64,000 nucleotides of DNA, taken from Rhizobium sp. BK399 (GTDB lineage: Bacteria > Pseudomonadota > Alphaproteobacteria > Rhizobiales > Rhizobiaceae). The stretch is from contig NZ_JACIAH010000006.1 in assembly GCF_014194695.1 (NCBI RefSeq), positions 285,532 to 349,531 on the forward strand, written 5' to 3'. Shown one piece after another: positions 1 through 9,622 of this stretch; position 1 is the stretch's first letter, and the number at the start of each line of letters is the position of its first letter. The notes beneath the pieces were generated by a model. The model had not been told where the DNA came from and made no database searches. It saw only the letters and a list, made by a program, of their open reading frames with translations. The position numbers were made by a program, and so were the translations under genes.

Positions 1-831
1 GAACACATGGCCGTAAAGCACCTGCCGTTCGTTCAGCCCCTTCGCCCGCGCTGTCACCACATATTGCTTCTTGATCTCCTCGATGAAGGAGTTCTTGGTC
101 AGCAGCGTTGTCGTTGCAAAGGCGGCCAGCGAAAGCGAGATCAGCGGCAGCGTCAGGTGCCAGAAGTAGTCGAGCGGCTTCTGCCACCAGGCGAGCTGGT
201 CGAAATTGTCGGAGACGAGGCCACGCAGCGGGAACCAGTCATAGAAGGATCCGCCGGCAAAGAGCACGATCAGCAGGATACCGAACAGGAAGCTCGGGAC
301 GGCGTAGCCAATGATGATGATACCCGAGGTCCAGACGTCGAAGGTCGAGCCGTCCTTGACCGCCTTGCGGATGCCGAGCGGGATCGAGATACCGTAGGAA
401 AAGATCATGATCCAGATGCCGAGCGAGGCGGAAACCGGCAATTTTTCCTTGATCAGTTCGAGAACCGTGGTGTTGCGGAAGAAGCTCTCGCCGAAGTCGA
501 AGCGGATGTAGTTCCACATCATCTCGCCGAAGCGCGTCAGCGGCGGCTTGTCGAAGCCGAACTGCTTTTCGAGCTTCTTGATCAGTTCAGGATCAAGCCC
601 CTGCGCGCCGCGGTACTTCGAGCCGCCTTCGTCGAGGCCACCGCCGCCGAGAAGATCGCCGCCACCGCCTGAAAGCCGCGAGTCGGCGCCTTGCGCATCG
701 CCGGTCAGCTGCGCAATTACCTGCTCGACCGGACCGCCCGGCGCGAACTGGATGACGGTGAATGAGATAGCCATGATGCCGATAATGGTCGGGATCATCA
801 GAAGCAGGCGGCGAAGGATATAGGCTCCCAT
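1..831 (-). CDS. yejB: Peptide/microcin C ABC transporter permease YejB (3' end outside window)
   Basis: Inner-membrane permease of a peptide importer of the Yej (microcin C, oligopeptide) type. The reading frame starts at an ATG at 831 and is still open at base 1, so the C-terminus is missing. The first residues form a membrane helix (MGAYILRRLLLMIPTIIG) typical of DppB/YejB permeases. A Gly-rich insert follows at about residues 55-70, then several hydrophobic segments, and near the window edge the cytoplasmic EAA-like loop (ARAKGLNERQ) that contacts the ATPase. It lies 156 bases downstream of yejA on the same strand, so the two are probably one operon with the missing yejE and yejF. Family assignment is by recognition of the protein and its neighbour; the substrate is inferred. 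Confidence 0.88.
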   Translation of the reverse strand, partial: MGAYILRRLLLMIPTIIGIMAISFTVIQFAPGGPVEQVIAQLTGDAQGADSRLSGGGGDLLGGGGLDEGGSKYRGAQGLDPELIKKLEKQFGFDKPPLTRFGEMMWNYIRFDFGESFFRNTTVLELIKEKLPVSASLGIWIMIFSYGISIPLGIRKAVKDGSTFDVWTSGIIIIGYAVPSFLFGILLIVLFAGGSFYDWFPLRGLVSDNFDQLAWWQKPLDYFWHLTLPLISLSLAAFATTTLLTKNSFIEEIKKQYVVTARAKGLNERQVLYGHVF

Positions 832-987
832 CAGCGAGCGGCCTCCGGGGGTTTCTGTCGTAGGCTGTCCAGTCTAACGCCGCTCAATCGTCAACCTTCC
901 TTTGCCGGTCAGTCCCGGCACTGATCATGTCCGAAGTGATTCGGTTGGCCCATTTGGAGCCCAGCCGTCAGGCCAATGCAAGTCCGC

Positions 988-2826
988 TCATTTCTTGGCG
1001 GAAGACGACCACCAGACATCAGGGAAACCGGTCGAGTAGGTCGGATATTCGGCCGGCCGGGTGATCGTGTTCCAGTAGGTGATCGACTGCGTATCGCGGT
1101 AGAACAGCGGTACTACGTAGTGGCCCGCCAACAGCACGCGGTCGAGCGCCTTGATCGCCGCCACCTGCTCGTCTCGATCAGGCGCGAAGATCACCATGCG
1201 GATCAGCGCGTCGATTGCTGGGTCTGAAATGCCGGCATAGTTGCGCGAGCCCTGCTGGTTGGAGGAGCCGGAACCCCAGTAGTCCGCCTGTTCGTTGCCG
1301 GGGTTCATCGTCTCGGCCCACACGTTCCAGATCATGTCGTAGTCGAAGCTGCGCACGCGATTGGTATATTGCGAGGCGTCGACGGTGCGCACCCGCACAT
1401 CGATGCCGATCTTCTTGAGGTTGTTGGCATAGGGCACGGCCCAGCGCTCGAAGATCGGGCTCGACAGCAGGATCTCGAAGCTCATCGGCTTGCCGGTCTG
1501 CGTGTTGACCATGCGGTTGCCCTTGATCTCCCAGCCGGCTTCCTTCAGCAGCTTGATCGCGGTGCGCAGGTTATCGCGGCTCTTCTGCGGGTCGCCGCCG
1601 ACAGGGTTTGAATAGGTCGTGGTGAAAATCGAAGGCGAGAGCTTGTCCTTGAGGCCGGTGAGGATTTCGAGCTCGCGCCCCTGGGGTAGGCCGGAGGAAG
1701 CAAGCTCGGTATTCCAGAAATAGCTGTCGATGCGCTTGTAGCTATTGAAGGCGACAGTGCGGTTCAGTTCCTCGAAATCGAAACCGTAATTCAGCGCCTC
1801 GCGCACCTTCTCGTCCTTGAACGTGTCACGGCGGGTGTTCAGCACCATGGCCTGCATGATGCCGGTGGCGCGCAGTGCGTTCGGCACGTCCTCTTTCTTC
1901 ACGCGGCCTTCCTTGACGGCGGGGAAATCATAGCCGGTCGCCCAGCGCGCGGCGAGAGTCTCCTGCCAGAAGTCGCTGTTGCCGGCGCGGAAGGCTTCGA
2001 ACTCAACGTCACGGTCGGCATAGTAGGTGTAGGTGATCGAGCCGAAATTGTTCTGCCCGACATTCACGTTGAGGTCCTTGCCCCAATAGTCGTCGCGCAG
2101 CTCGTAGCGGATCGTCGCCCCTGCCGAGAATGCGGCGATCTTGTAAGGCCCGGAGCCCATGACCGGTTCCAGCGTCGTCTTGGCGATATCGCGCGGCTTG
2201 CCGTCGGCCCCCGTGCCTTCCCACCAGTGCTTCGGCACCACCACGAGCTGACCTAGGATATTGGGAAGCTCCTTGTTGTTCTTCTCGTCGAAGGTGAAGG
2301 TCACGTCGCGCTCGCCCGATTTCTCGGCCTTGACCACATGCTTGTAGTAGTTGGAAGCGAGCGGGTTGAGCTCCTTGACCTTGTCGAAGCTGAAGATCAC
2401 GTCCTCAGGCGTGACGGGCTTGCCATCCGCCCACTTCGCCTCGGCGCGCAGCCGGAACGTCGCGCTCGAGACGTCGTCGGGATAGGAAAGCCCTTCCGCA
2501 AGCAGCCCGTAGGAGGCGAGCAGCTCGTCGTCCGCCGATTTCATCAGCGTCTCGAACGGCAGCGTCAGGCCGACCGCTGTTTGGCCCTTAGAAAGCAGCG
2601 GGTTGAACGTGTCGTAGGTGCCGGATGCCGATAACCTGAGATTACCGCCCTTCGGCGCATCCGGATTGACGTAGTCGAAATGTTTGAAGCCCGGCTTGTA
2701 TTTCAGCTCGCTGATGACGGAACTGCCGATGCGGAAATTTGGCTCCTGGGCAACGGCCTGCACGGGCAACGCTATTGTGCCGAGAAGAGAAAAGACCACA
2801 GCAAGTTTCGACCACGTAAGCGCCAT
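988..2826 (-). CDS. yejA: Extracellular solute-binding protein, YejA-like
   Basis: Periplasmic peptide-binding protein of family 5 (DppA/OppA/YejA), 612 residues, about the usual length. It opens with a Sec signal peptide (MALTWSKLAVVFSLLGTIAL, cleavage near VQAVAQ). The mature part starts with the YejA-like pattern around FKHFDYVNPDAPKGG, then has long family-5 blocks ending in the DVWW region. It captures ligand for the YejB permease encoded just downstream on the same strand. Its 5' leader contains a hairpin and an 11-base tandem repeat (see the separate entry). YejA proteins in enterics bind microcin C and oligopeptides; whether this one does is inference. Confidence 0.9.
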   Translation of the reverse strand: MALTWSKLAVVFSLLGTIALPVQAVAQEPNFRIGSSVISELKYKPGFKHFDYVNPDAPKGGNLRLSASGTYDTFNPLLSKGQTAVGLTLPFETLMKSADDELLASYGLLAEGLSYPDDVSSATFRLRAEAKWADGKPVTPEDVIFSFDKVKELNPLASNYYKHVVKAEKSGERDVTFTFDEKNNKELPNILGQLVVVPKHWWEGTGADGKPRDIAKTTLEPVMGSGPYKIAAFSAGATIRYELRDDYWGKDLNVNVGQNNFGSITYTYYADRDVEFEAFRAGNSDFWQETLAARWATGYDFPAVKEGRVKKEDVPNALRATGIMQAMVLNTRRDTFKDEKVREALNYGFDFEELNRTVAFNSYKRIDSYFWNTELASSGLPQGRELEILTGLKDKLSPSIFTTTYSNPVGGDPQKSRDNLRTAIKLLKEAGWEIKGNRMVNTQTGKPMSFEILLSSPIFERWAVPYANNLKKIGIDVRVRTVDASQYTNRVRSFDYDMIWNVWAETMNPGNEQADYWGSGSSNQQGSRNYAGISDPAIDALIRMVIFAPDRDEQVAAIKALDRVLLAGHYVVPLFYRDTQSITYWNTITRPAEYPTYSTGFPDVWWSSSAKK

Positions 2827-2847
2827 TCGCCAACCCCGATTGTTTTT

Positions 2848-2889
2848 CTGCTTTCGCCGACAATAGGCGAAAAGCAGGCGAAAAACAGG
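2848..2889. promoter_or_regulatory. Hairpin plus 11-base tandem repeat in the yejA-mepA divergent region
   Basis: CTGCTTTCGCC (2848-2858) is followed after 7 bases by its near-perfect complement GGCGAAAAGCAG (2866-2877). The right arm begins a tandem repeat, GGCGAAAAGCA then GGCGAAAAACA. It lies about 20-60 bases upstream of the yejA start, so on the yejA strand it falls in the promoter or leader. One helical turn of spacing would suit a regulator binding one face of DNA. The function is inferred only. Confidence 0.4.
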
Positions 2890-3054
2890 TGATGTGGGAG
2901 TTTTTGTCTGGCTCGCGAGATCGTGACCATTTGTTGCTCGGGCAAGCCTGGCTCATTCCCTGCTGTGCAAAACATCGATTCACCAAAATTGCTTTTCACG
3001 GTAGATTCGATTGCAAATCACTCGGCCTTGCGCCGCAGACGCTCAGGACATGGC

Positions 3055-4143
3055 ATGGCTTTCCATACCACCAGGACTTTCCAGACATTTTTGAAATTGG
3101 CGTTCGCCGGCCTGCTTGGCACAAGCCTTGTTGCCGGCGAAGTCGGTGCCGAGCAGAAGCAACCGAGTCCCGGCAGCGCCAAGGCGATTTTCGGCTCCGT
3201 TTCCCTGCCGAACCAGGGAACAGCTCAGCCTTATGGCTTCTATGCCAAAGGCTGCATGTCCGGCGCCGTCGCGTTGCCGGTCGATGGACCCACGTGGCAA
3301 ACCATGCGGCTTTCGCGCAATCGCCGCTGGGGCAATCCCGCCATGATCTCGCTCTTGGAGCGGCTGTCTCGCGATGCGGCAAAGTATGACGGATGGCCTG
3401 GTCTGCTCGTCGGCGACATCTCGCAGCCGCGCGGTGGACCGATGTTCAACGGTCATGCGTCACACCAGATCGGACTTGATGCCGACATCTGGCTGACGCC
3501 GATGCCCGCTCACCCACTCAGCATCGAAGAACGCGAAACGCTGCCCTTCACGACGATGCTGCAGAAGAACGCGTTCCTGACAATCAACCCCAACGTCTGG
3601 ACCGAATCGCGCGCCAGGCTGTTGATGCGTGCGGCGAGCTATCCGCAGGTGGAGCGGATTTTCGTCAATCCAGCCATCAAGAAGAAGATGTGCGATACCT
3701 GGACGGGAGACCGCACCAATCTTGGCAAGCTGCGCCCGATCTACGGCCACGATTCGCACTTCCACATCCGCATCAAGTGCCCACCGGGCTCAACCGCCTG
3801 CAAGCCGCAAGCGCCGGTGCCAACTGACGACGGATGCGGAAAGCCGCTGGCATGGTGGTTCACCAAGGAACCCTGGGCGCCGCCGAAGCCACCGAAGCCC
3901 GGCACGAAGCCGGTCAAGCCGCGCGAAGTGATGGTTTCCGACCTTCCGAACGCCTGTGCCGCGGTTCTCGCAGCGCCGTCCGTCGACTCTATCCAGGCCG
4001 CGACGTTCGGCGGTGCTCCCGGTGCTCCCGGTGCTCCCGGCGCGCCCGCGGTTGCGCCTATGGCGGTGATGCCTGCCGCGACGTCCGACGAGGCGCTGCC
4101 CGACATCGGCCCGGTACCGGACGACAAGCCGTCCGGCGAGTGA
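3055..4143 (+). CDS. mepA: Penicillin-insensitive murein endopeptidase MepA (M74)
   Basis: Periplasmic zinc endopeptidase that cuts the D-Ala-mDAP cross-links of peptidoglycan. I chose the ATG at 3055, giving 362 residues. The frame is open further upstream, but only this start is followed directly by a signal sequence (residues 1-35, ending near AGEVGAEQ). The M74 zinc motifs are present: GHASHQIGLDADIW near residues 133-146 and HDSHFHIRIKCP near 232-243. The C-terminal quarter is a low-complexity Pro/Lys/Ala tail carrying GAP repeats, longer than in the E. coli enzyme. The gene is monocistronic-looking and diverges from yejA. Confidence 0.93.
   Translation: MAFHTTRTFQTFLKLAFAGLLGTSLVAGEVGAEQKQPSPGSAKAIFGSVSLPNQGTAQPYGFYAKGCMSGAVALPVDGPTWQTMRLSRNRRWGNPAMISLLERLSRDAAKYDGWPGLLVGDISQPRGGPMFNGHASHQIGLDADIWLTPMPAHPLSIEERETLPFTTMLQKNAFLTINPNVWTESRARLLMRAASYPQVERIFVNPAIKKKMCDTWTGDRTNLGKLRPIYGHDSHFHIRIKCPPGSTACKPQAPVPTDDGCGKPLAWWFTKEPWAPPKPPKPGTKPVKPREVMVSDLPNACAAVLAAPSVDSIQAATFGGAPGAPGAPGAPAVAPMAVMPAATSDEALPDIGPVPDDKPSGE
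4012..4047 (+). repeat. Tandem 9-base repeat in the mepA tail
   Basis: Three exact copies of GGTGCTCCC (4012-4038) plus a diverged fourth copy (GGCGCGCCC) encode Gly-Ala-Pro repeats near the C-terminus of MepA. The repeat unit is a whole number of codons, so copy-number slippage would keep the frame. Confidence 0.85.
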
Positions 4144-4235
4144 CGCATTGCCAGCACTGCAGCGGTCTTTCAAAAGACGGGCGCTTCGTATAGAAGCAGC
4201 CAAATCGATTGAATTTTCAGGCGGAGGTCCTTTTC

Positions 4236-4616
4236 ATGGCCGGCGGCAAGTGCCTTGCATTGATTGCGCATGACCAGAAGAAGGACGACATGGCGGAGTT
4301 TGCCCGCCGCAACCGCGAGACATTCGCGAACTGGAAGATCGTTGCCACCGGTACAACGGGCGGCCGGGTGCTGGAGGCCGCTCCCGATCTCGATGTAACC
4401 CGCCTGAAAAGCGGCCCGCTCGGCGGCGACCAGCAGATCGGCGCCCTGATTGCGACCGGCGAAGTCGATGCTCTGATCTTTTTTGTCGATCCGCTGACGC
4501 CGATGCCGCATGATGTCGACGTCAAGGCTTTGATGCGGCTTGCAATCGTCTACGATATCCCGATGGCGCTGAACGAGGCGACCGCCGACAAGCTTATTGC
4601 CACCCTTCACGCGTAA
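4236..4616 (+). CDS. mgsA: Methylglyoxal synthase
   Basis: Cytosolic enzyme converting dihydroxyacetone phosphate to methylglyoxal and phosphate, the overflow bypass of lower glycolysis. The ATG at 4236 is preceded by GGCGGAGG at a good distance and gives 126 residues. An upstream in-frame start at 4209 lacks this site. Family signatures are visible: the N-terminal [12 protein letters not shown], the phosphate-binding region around TTGGRVLE, the catalytic aspartate in [10 protein letters not shown], and the active-site histidine in [11 protein letters not shown]. It ends 34 bases before the chosen glk start, suggesting co-transcription with a sugar kinase feeding the same pathway. Confidence 0.93.
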   Translation: MAGGKCLALIAHDQKKDDMAEFARRNRETFANWKIVATGTTGGRVLEAAPDLDVTRLKSGPLGGDQQIGALIATGEVDALIFFVDPLTPMPHDVDVKALMRLAIVYDIPMALNEATADKLIATLHA

Positions 4617-4650
4617 CCGGCGCTTGAAAGCGCCTCGCAGGGAAACTGCC

Positions 4651-5673
4651 ATGCAACTCGACACCAGCGACACCGTCATGCCCTTTCCGATCCTGATCGG
4701 CGATATCGGCGGCACCAATGCCCGTTTTTCCATTATTCCGGATGCCGAGGCAGAGCAGATCCATTTTCCCAATGTCCGCACCGCCGATTTTGAGACGATC
4801 GATGATGCGATCCGCAGCTGCATTCTGGAAAAGAGCAGCCTGCGGCCGCGTTCGGCGATTCTGGCCGTTGCCGGGCCGATCAGCGCTGACGAAATTCCGT
4901 TGACGAACTGCGACTGGGTCGTGCGTCCGCGAACGATGATAGACGGTCTCGGTATCGAGGACGTTCTTGTCGTCAACGACTTCGAGGCACAGGCACTCGC
5001 AATCTCGGATCTCTCTGACGAACATCGTGAGCAGCTGGGCGACGCGTCCGGCGAGATGATCGCCTCGCGTCTCGTCCTCGGCCCCGGCACCGGTCTCGGT
5101 GTTGGCGGGCTCGTGCATGCACGTGGCGCGTGGATCCCCGTGCCAGGCGAGGGTGGCCACGTCGATCTCGGGCCGCGCACCGCACGCGACCTGCAGATCT
5201 TCCCCTATGTGGAAACGATCGAAGGCCGAGTATCGGCCGAGCAGATCCTCTGCGGCCGCGGCATCGTCAATCTCTACCGGGCGATCTGCACGGCGGATGG
5301 CATTGCCCCGGTCTATTCCGATCCGGCGGACATCACCTCCCATGCGTTGGCCGGTTCCGACGCCGTTGCCGTCGAGACGATCAGCCTGTTCTCTACCTAT
5401 CTCGGCCGCGTTGCCGGCGATATGGCGATGATCTTCATGGCCCGCGGCGGCGTGTTTCTGTCGGGTGGCATCCCGCAGAAGATCCTTCCAGCACTGAAGA
5501 AACCGGAATTTCGCGCGGCGTTCGAGGACAAGGCGCCGCATTCCGAGCTATTGGCGACGATCCCGACCTATGTCGTAACGCACCCCCTCGCGGCTCTTGC
5601 CGGGCTGTCGTCGTATGCCCGCAAGCCCGAGAGTTTCGGGGTCTCGACCGACGGCCGTCGCTGGCGGGCCTAA
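4651..5673 (+). CDS. glk: Glucokinase (ROK-independent, bacterial Glk type)
   Basis: Phosphorylates glucose with ATP to glucose 6-phosphate in the cytosol. The ATP-binding phosphate 1 motif [12 protein letters not shown] lies near the N-terminus. The sugar-binding/catalytic region [12 protein letters not shown] lies near residue 110, followed by [10 protein letters not shown] and the [11 protein letters not shown] block typical of E. coli-type Glk. I chose the ATG at 4651, preceded by CAGGGA; a second ATG at 4678 is possible. That gives 340 residues, normal for the family. It follows mgsA closely, and an ABC exporter and dapB follow on the same strand. Confidence 0.93.
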   Translation: MQLDTSDTVMPFPILIGDIGGTNARFSIIPDAEAEQIHFPNVRTADFETIDDAIRSCILEKSSLRPRSAILAVAGPISADEIPLTNCDWVVRPRTMIDGLGIEDVLVVNDFEAQALAISDLSDEHREQLGDASGEMIASRLVLGPGTGLGVGGLVHARGAWIPVPGEGGHVDLGPRTARDLQIFPYVETIEGRVSAEQILCGRGIVNLYRAICTADGIAPVYSDPADITSHALAGSDAVAVETISLFSTYLGRVAGDMAMIFMARGGVFLSGGIPQKILPALKKPEFRAAFEDKAPHSELLATIPTYVVTHPLAALAGLSSYARKPESFGVSTDGRRWRA

Positions 5674-5769
5674 CGGCTCTGGTCAAAAGGCCGTCAACTC
5701 TTTATAGAGCCGCGCGAGCGCACGCAGTCATGAGGGCTCGCGTGTCCTGACACACAGGAAGACTGATTT

Positions 5770-7557
5770 TTGCAATCACCCGACACCCAGAAGACGCCCG
5801 TTAACAGCGACAGCATCACCGGCATCTTGAAGCGCATCCTCGCGGAAAACGGCCGTGATCATCTGTGGGGCTATGTTTTTGCGATCACCTGCCTCGTCAT
5901 CGTCGCCCTGTCGACGGCGTATACCGCCTGGATCATGAAGTCCGTCGTCAATGAGGCGTTCCAGAACCGGCGTGCGGATATTGTCTGGGCGATCTGCTTT
6001 ACAATTTTCATTGCCTTCGTCGCGCGCGGTTTCGCGAGCTACGGCCAGGCGGTGGTGCTCTCGAAGATCGGCAACAATATCGTGGCGCGATATCAGCAGC
6101 GTGCCTATTCGCACCTGATGAAGCTGTCGCTCGGCTACTTCAACCAGACGCGCTCGGCCCACGTCGTTTCGCAGCTCAATCAAAACATCAGCGGCATTCG
6201 CGATGTGATGAACCTGACGATCACCTCGACCGTGCGCGACCTTCTGACGTTCGTCTCGCTGCTGGCGGTGATGATCATCCAGGATCCGCTGCTGAGCCTC
6301 GCGGTGTTTGTTCTGGCGCCGCCTCTTCTTTACGCATTGCGATATGTGTCGAAGCGGCTTCGTACCGCGACAAAAGACGCGATCCACGTAAACAACCATG
6401 TCGCAGGCGCGATGCAGGAAACGATCCAGGGCATCGCTATCGTCAAGGCCTTCACCATGGAAGGCCAGCTGGAAGGCAAGGTTGACAGGCTCGTCGAGAG
6501 CGCAGAACGGCGCGCGAACCGGATCGCCCGCCTGTCGGAACGGACGGCACCGCTGACGGAAAGCTTTGCCGGCCTCGCGGTCGCCAGCGTCCTTGCCTAT
6601 GCCGCCTACGGCACGATCTATAACAACATTCCACCGGGCGCCTTCTTCTCTTTCGTCACAGCGTTGCTGCTCGCATACGATCCCGCACGCCGCCTCGCGC
6701 GCCTGCAGGTGCAGATGGAGCGCGCTGTCGTCAACGCCCGCATGATCTACGAATTCCTCGACACGGTCCCGCATCAGCGCGACGTGCCGGACGCGAAGGC
6801 GCTCGTCGTCACGGACGCCAAAATCGAATTCCGCAACGTTTCCTTCGCCTACGGCGAGGATGAAGTGTTGCGCGATGTCAGCTTCTTCGCCGAAGGCGGC
6901 AAGACCACGGCGCTGGTTGGTCCGTCCGGCGCCGGCAAGTCGACGATCATCACCCTCATTCCGCGCTTCTATGATCCGAAGGCCGGTCAGATTCTGATCG
7001 ATGGTCAGGACATCGCGCACGTAACGAAGCAGTCGCTGCGCGAGCAGCTGGCCTATGTTTCCCAGCAGCCGTACCTCTTCGAGGGCACGATTCGCGACAA
7101 CATCCGGTATGGCCGCCAAGAGGCGACCGACGAGGACGTCGAACGCGCGGCCCGCCTGGCCTATGCGCATGAGTTCATTCTTGCGCAGCCGCAGGGCTAC
7201 GACACGCCGGTCGGCGAGAATGGCGTGACGCTCTCCGGCGGTCAGCGCCAGAGGCTCTCCATCGCCCGCGCGCTGGTCCGCAACGCTCCGATCCTGCTGC
7301 TCGACGAGGCGACCTCGGCGCTCGACACCGAGTCCGAGGCGGCCGTTCAGAAGGCGCTCGATGAGGCCATGGTCGGCCGCACAGTGGTCGTGATCGCCCA
7401 CCGTCTTTCGACCGTCGTCCGCGCCGACAAGATCGTCGTCATGCAGCAGGGCCGCATCATCGAAGAGGGCAACCACGACAGCCTTGCGCGGCGCAGCGAC
7501 GGTCTCTACGCTCGACTCAACAATCTGCAGAGGCCGGCCGCCTCCGATGCCCGCTGA
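5770..7557 (+). CDS. ABC exporter, fused membrane and ATPase domains (MsbA/BmrA type)
   Basis: A half-transporter of 595 residues that should dimerise to export a lipid, drug or other amphiphile. The N-terminal half carries six hydrophobic helices (about residues 35-320), and the C-terminal half an ATPase with Walker A (GPSGAGKST), Q-loop, signature LSGGQRQRLSIARAL, Walker B ILLLDEATSALD and a switch histidine in VIAHRLST. The start is a TTG at 5770, preceded by CAGGAAG, because no suitable ATG exists near the conserved N-terminus. It lies 96 bases after glk and 20 before dapB. The substrate cannot be read from sequence; MsbA-like lipid export is one possibility. Confidence 0.87.
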   Translation: MQSPDTQKTPVNSDSITGILKRILAENGRDHLWGYVFAITCLVIVALSTAYTAWIMKSVVNEAFQNRRADIVWAICFTIFIAFVARGFASYGQAVVLSKIGNNIVARYQQRAYSHLMKLSLGYFNQTRSAHVVSQLNQNISGIRDVMNLTITSTVRDLLTFVSLLAVMIIQDPLLSLAVFVLAPPLLYALRYVSKRLRTATKDAIHVNNHVAGAMQETIQGIAIVKAFTMEGQLEGKVDRLVESAERRANRIARLSERTAPLTESFAGLAVASVLAYAAYGTIYNNIPPGAFFSFVTALLLAYDPARRLARLQVQMERAVVNARMIYEFLDTVPHQRDVPDAKALVVTDAKIEFRNVSFAYGEDEVLRDVSFFAEGGKTTALVGPSGAGKSTIITLIPRFYDPKAGQILIDGQDIAHVTKQSLREQLAYVSQQPYLFEGTIRDNIRYGRQEATDEDVERAARLAYAHEFILAQPQGYDTPVGENGVTLSGGQRQRLSIARALVRNAPILLLDEATSALDTESEAAVQKALDEAMVGRTVVVIAHRLSTVVRADKIVVMQQGRIIEEGNHDSLARRSDGLYARLNNLQRPAASDAR

Positions 7558-7577
7558 CAATAGGATGATCGACTGAC

Positions 7578-8402
7578 ATGAGCGATGCTGCGATGAAACT
7601 GGTGGTGGTTGGCGCAGCAGGGCGCATGGGGCAGACGCTCATCCGTCTCATTCACGCCATTGACGGCGTGACATTGCATGCCGCCGTCGAGCGCACCGGC
7701 TCGCCCTTCCTCGGCAAGGACGCCGGCGAAATTGCCGGTCTCGGCCCGAATGGCGTGATCATCGGCGATGATCCGCTGGCGGCCTTTCTCCATGCCGAAG
7801 GCGTTCTCGATTTCACGTCGCCCGCCGGCACGGTGGAATTCGCCGCCTTGGCGGCCCAGGCACGCATTGTCCACGTCATCGGCACGACCGGCTGCTCGGT
7901 CGACGACGACGCGAAGATCGCGGCTGCTGCCCGTCACGCCCGTGTCGTGAAATCAGGCAATATGGGCCTCGGCGTCAACCTGCTCAGCGTCCTCGTCGAA
8001 CAGGCGGCTCGTGCCCTGGAACCTGCCGACTGGGATATCGAAGTTCTCGAAATGCATCACAAGCGCAAGGTCGATGCACCCTCAGGCACCGCACTGCTGC
8101 TTGGCGACGCGGCGGCCAAGGGCAGAGGCATCGACCTCGCCTCGCATTCGGTGCGGGTGCGCGACGGTCACACCGGCCCGCGCGAGCAGGGCACCATCGG
8201 CTTTGCGACGCTGCGCGGCGGCTCCGTCGTCGGCGAGCATTCGGTGATCTTCGCCGGCGAGGGCGAAACCGTAACGATGTCGCACAGCGCCACCGACCGC
8301 TCGATCTTCGGCCGCGGCGCCGTCAAGGCAGCGCTCTGGGCGCGCGACAAGAAGCCCGGTCTCTATTCCATGCTCGACGTGCTCGGGCTTTCTTCAAAGT
8401 AA
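7578..8402 (+). CDS. dapB: 4-hydroxy-tetrahydrodipicolinate reductase
   Basis: Cytosolic NAD(P)H-dependent enzyme of the lysine/meso-diaminopimelate pathway, which supplies lysine and the peptidoglycan cross-link residue. The 274-residue protein begins with a Rossmann motif ([10 protein letters not shown]). It contains the DapB signature [15 protein letters not shown], with the catalytic His-His pair and the following Lys, near residues 158-172, and a C-terminal GAVKAALWA block. It starts 20 bases after the ABC exporter and ends 21 bases before gpmA, so it sits inside a run of co-oriented genes. Confidence 0.96.
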   Translation: MSDAAMKLVVVGAAGRMGQTLIRLIHAIDGVTLHAAVERTGSPFLGKDAGEIAGLGPNGVIIGDDPLAAFLHAEGVLDFTSPAGTVEFAALAAQARIVHVIGTTGCSVDDDAKIAAAARHARVVKSGNMGLGVNLLSVLVEQAARALEPADWDIEVLEMHHKRKVDAPSGTALLLGDAAAKGRGIDLASHSVRVRDGHTGPREQGTIGFATLRGGSVVGEHSVIFAGEGETVTMSHSATDRSIFGRGAVKAALWARDKKPGLYSMLDVLGLSSK

Positions 8403-8423
8403 TCTTTTTCGGAGGCATTTTTC

Positions 8424-9059
8424 ATGAGCGGCACTCTCGTCCTCGTTCGCCACGGCCAGAGCGACTGGAACCTCAAGAACCTTTTCACCGGCTGGAAGGA
8501 CCCTGATCTGACCGAACTCGGCATTCAGGAAGCCAACACCGGCGGCAAGGCGCTCGCCGATTACGGCATCAAGTTCGACGTCGCCTTCACCTCGGATCTG
8601 AAGCGCGCCCAGGACACGCTGAAGATCATCCTCGACAACGTCGGTCAGCCGGACCTCAAGGCCTTCAGGGATCAGGCGCTGAACGAGCGCGACTACGGCG
8701 ATCTCTCCGGTCTCAACAAGGACGACGCCCGCGCCAAGTGGGGTGAAGAGCAGGTCCATATCTGGCGCCGCTCCTACGATGTTCCGCCTCCGGGCGGCGA
8801 AAGCCTGCGCGACACCGGCGCCCGCGTCTGGCCGTACTACCTGACCGAAATCCTGCCCCGCGTCCTGCGCGGCGAAAAGGTGCTGGTCGCCGCCCACGGC
8901 AACTCGTTGCGCTCTCTGGTCATGGTTCTTGACCGTCTGACCAAGGAACAGATCCTGGCGCTGAACCTCGCGACCGGCGTTCCGATGGTCTACAAGCTCA
9001 ACGCCGACTCGACCGTCGCTTCCAAGGAAGTGCTTGGCGATATGTCCGGCGCGCATTGA
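8424..9059 (+). CDS. gpmA: 2,3-bisphosphoglycerate-dependent phosphoglycerate mutase
   Basis: Glycolytic enzyme interconverting 3- and 2-phosphoglycerate through a phosphohistidine. The RHG motif [10 protein letters not shown] places the catalytic histidine at residue 10. [11 protein letters not shown] and the second catalytic histidine in VAAHGNSLR are also present. At 211 residues it is the short alphaproteobacterial form, lacking part of the C-terminal region of the E. coli enzyme. The start at 8424 follows a clear ribosome site (CGGAGG). It is the last gene of the mgsA-glk-exporter-dapB-gpmA run. Confidence 0.95.
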   Translation: MSGTLVLVRHGQSDWNLKNLFTGWKDPDLTELGIQEANTGGKALADYGIKFDVAFTSDLKRAQDTLKIILDNVGQPDLKAFRDQALNERDYGDLSGLNKDDARAKWGEEQVHIWRRSYDVPPPGGESLRDTGARVWPYYLTEILPRVLRGEKVLVAAHGNSLRSLVMVLDRLTKEQILALNLATGVPMVYKLNADSTVASKEVLGDMSGAH

Positions 9060-9121
9060 TATCGATTGCGCCTCGCACGTCCGGCTGCGCGGCGCTTTCC
9101 AGCCTTGTCGCCACCAGCTTA

Positions 9122-9535
9122 CTAGCTCTTTGACGTGGCTCCCGCCCGGGGCGCCTTTGCTCGGGCCGCCTCGAAATCCGGCAGGCGGTTGGCGATCCAC
9201 TGCCAGAGCGTCACCACCTCCACCAGAAGCTCGCCGCCGAGCGGCGTCAGTTCATACTCCACCCGCGGCGGCACCTGTGGGTAGAGCGTCCGCGTCACCA
9301 GCCCGTCGCTTTCGAGCGTCCGCAGTGTCTGCGTCAGCACCTTCTGGCTGATCCCCTCGACCCGCTCCAGAACCCGCGAAAAGCGCAAGGGGGCCTTGGC
9401 CTCGGCAAGGATGTGCATGACGCGCAGCGGCCACTTTGCGCTGGCGCGCTCCAGCATCTCGCGGGCCAGCGCATCCTGCGCGTCGGTCAGTGTCTCGCAA
9501 AAATCGAATGTACCATCGTCCAGGTCAGTTACCAT
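9122..9535 (-). CDS. HxlR-family transcriptional regulator
   Basis: DNA-binding repressor/activator of the HxlR (MarR-like winged helix) family, 137 residues from the ATG at 9535. A TTG at 9571 would add 12 residues. The family core KWPLRVMHILAEAKAPLRFSRVLERVEGISQKVLTQTLRTLESDGLV is split across the central part, with the recognition helix near QKVLTQTLR and the wing near YPQVPPRVEYELTPLG. It diverges from a short-chain dehydrogenase 87 bases away, the usual arrangement when an HxlR protein controls a redox enzyme. The inducer is unknown; it contains one cysteine (CETLTD) near residue 12. Confidence 0.9.
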   Translation of the reverse strand: MVTDLDDGTFDFCETLTDAQDALAREMLERASAKWPLRVMHILAEAKAPLRFSRVLERVEGISQKVLTQTLRTLESDGLVTRTLYPQVPPRVEYELTPLGGELLVEVVTLWQWIANRLPDFEAARAKAPRAGATSKS

Positions 9536-9541
9536 TAGGTA
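9530..9541. promoter_or_regulatory. Short inverted repeat at the HxlR gene start
   Basis: TACC-ATTA-GGTA is a perfect inverted repeat overlapping the start codon of the HxlR-family gene, in the divergent region shared with the dehydrogenase. A role as operator for this regulator is inferred from position; the repeat is short and could occur by chance. Confidence 0.3.
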
Positions 9542-9622
9542 TGTATAGCTCCTGCGGGTGCCTTCTTTCAAGATGAAACCGACTTGCCTATATGGTCTTG
9601 CGACGGATCAAGGAGATTTTGG

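Noticed and set aside
4012..4047. Tandem repeat as a possible CRISPR or mobile-element trace
   Set aside because: The 9-base units are contiguous, in frame and encode Gly-Ala-Pro; they are a coding repeat without spacers.
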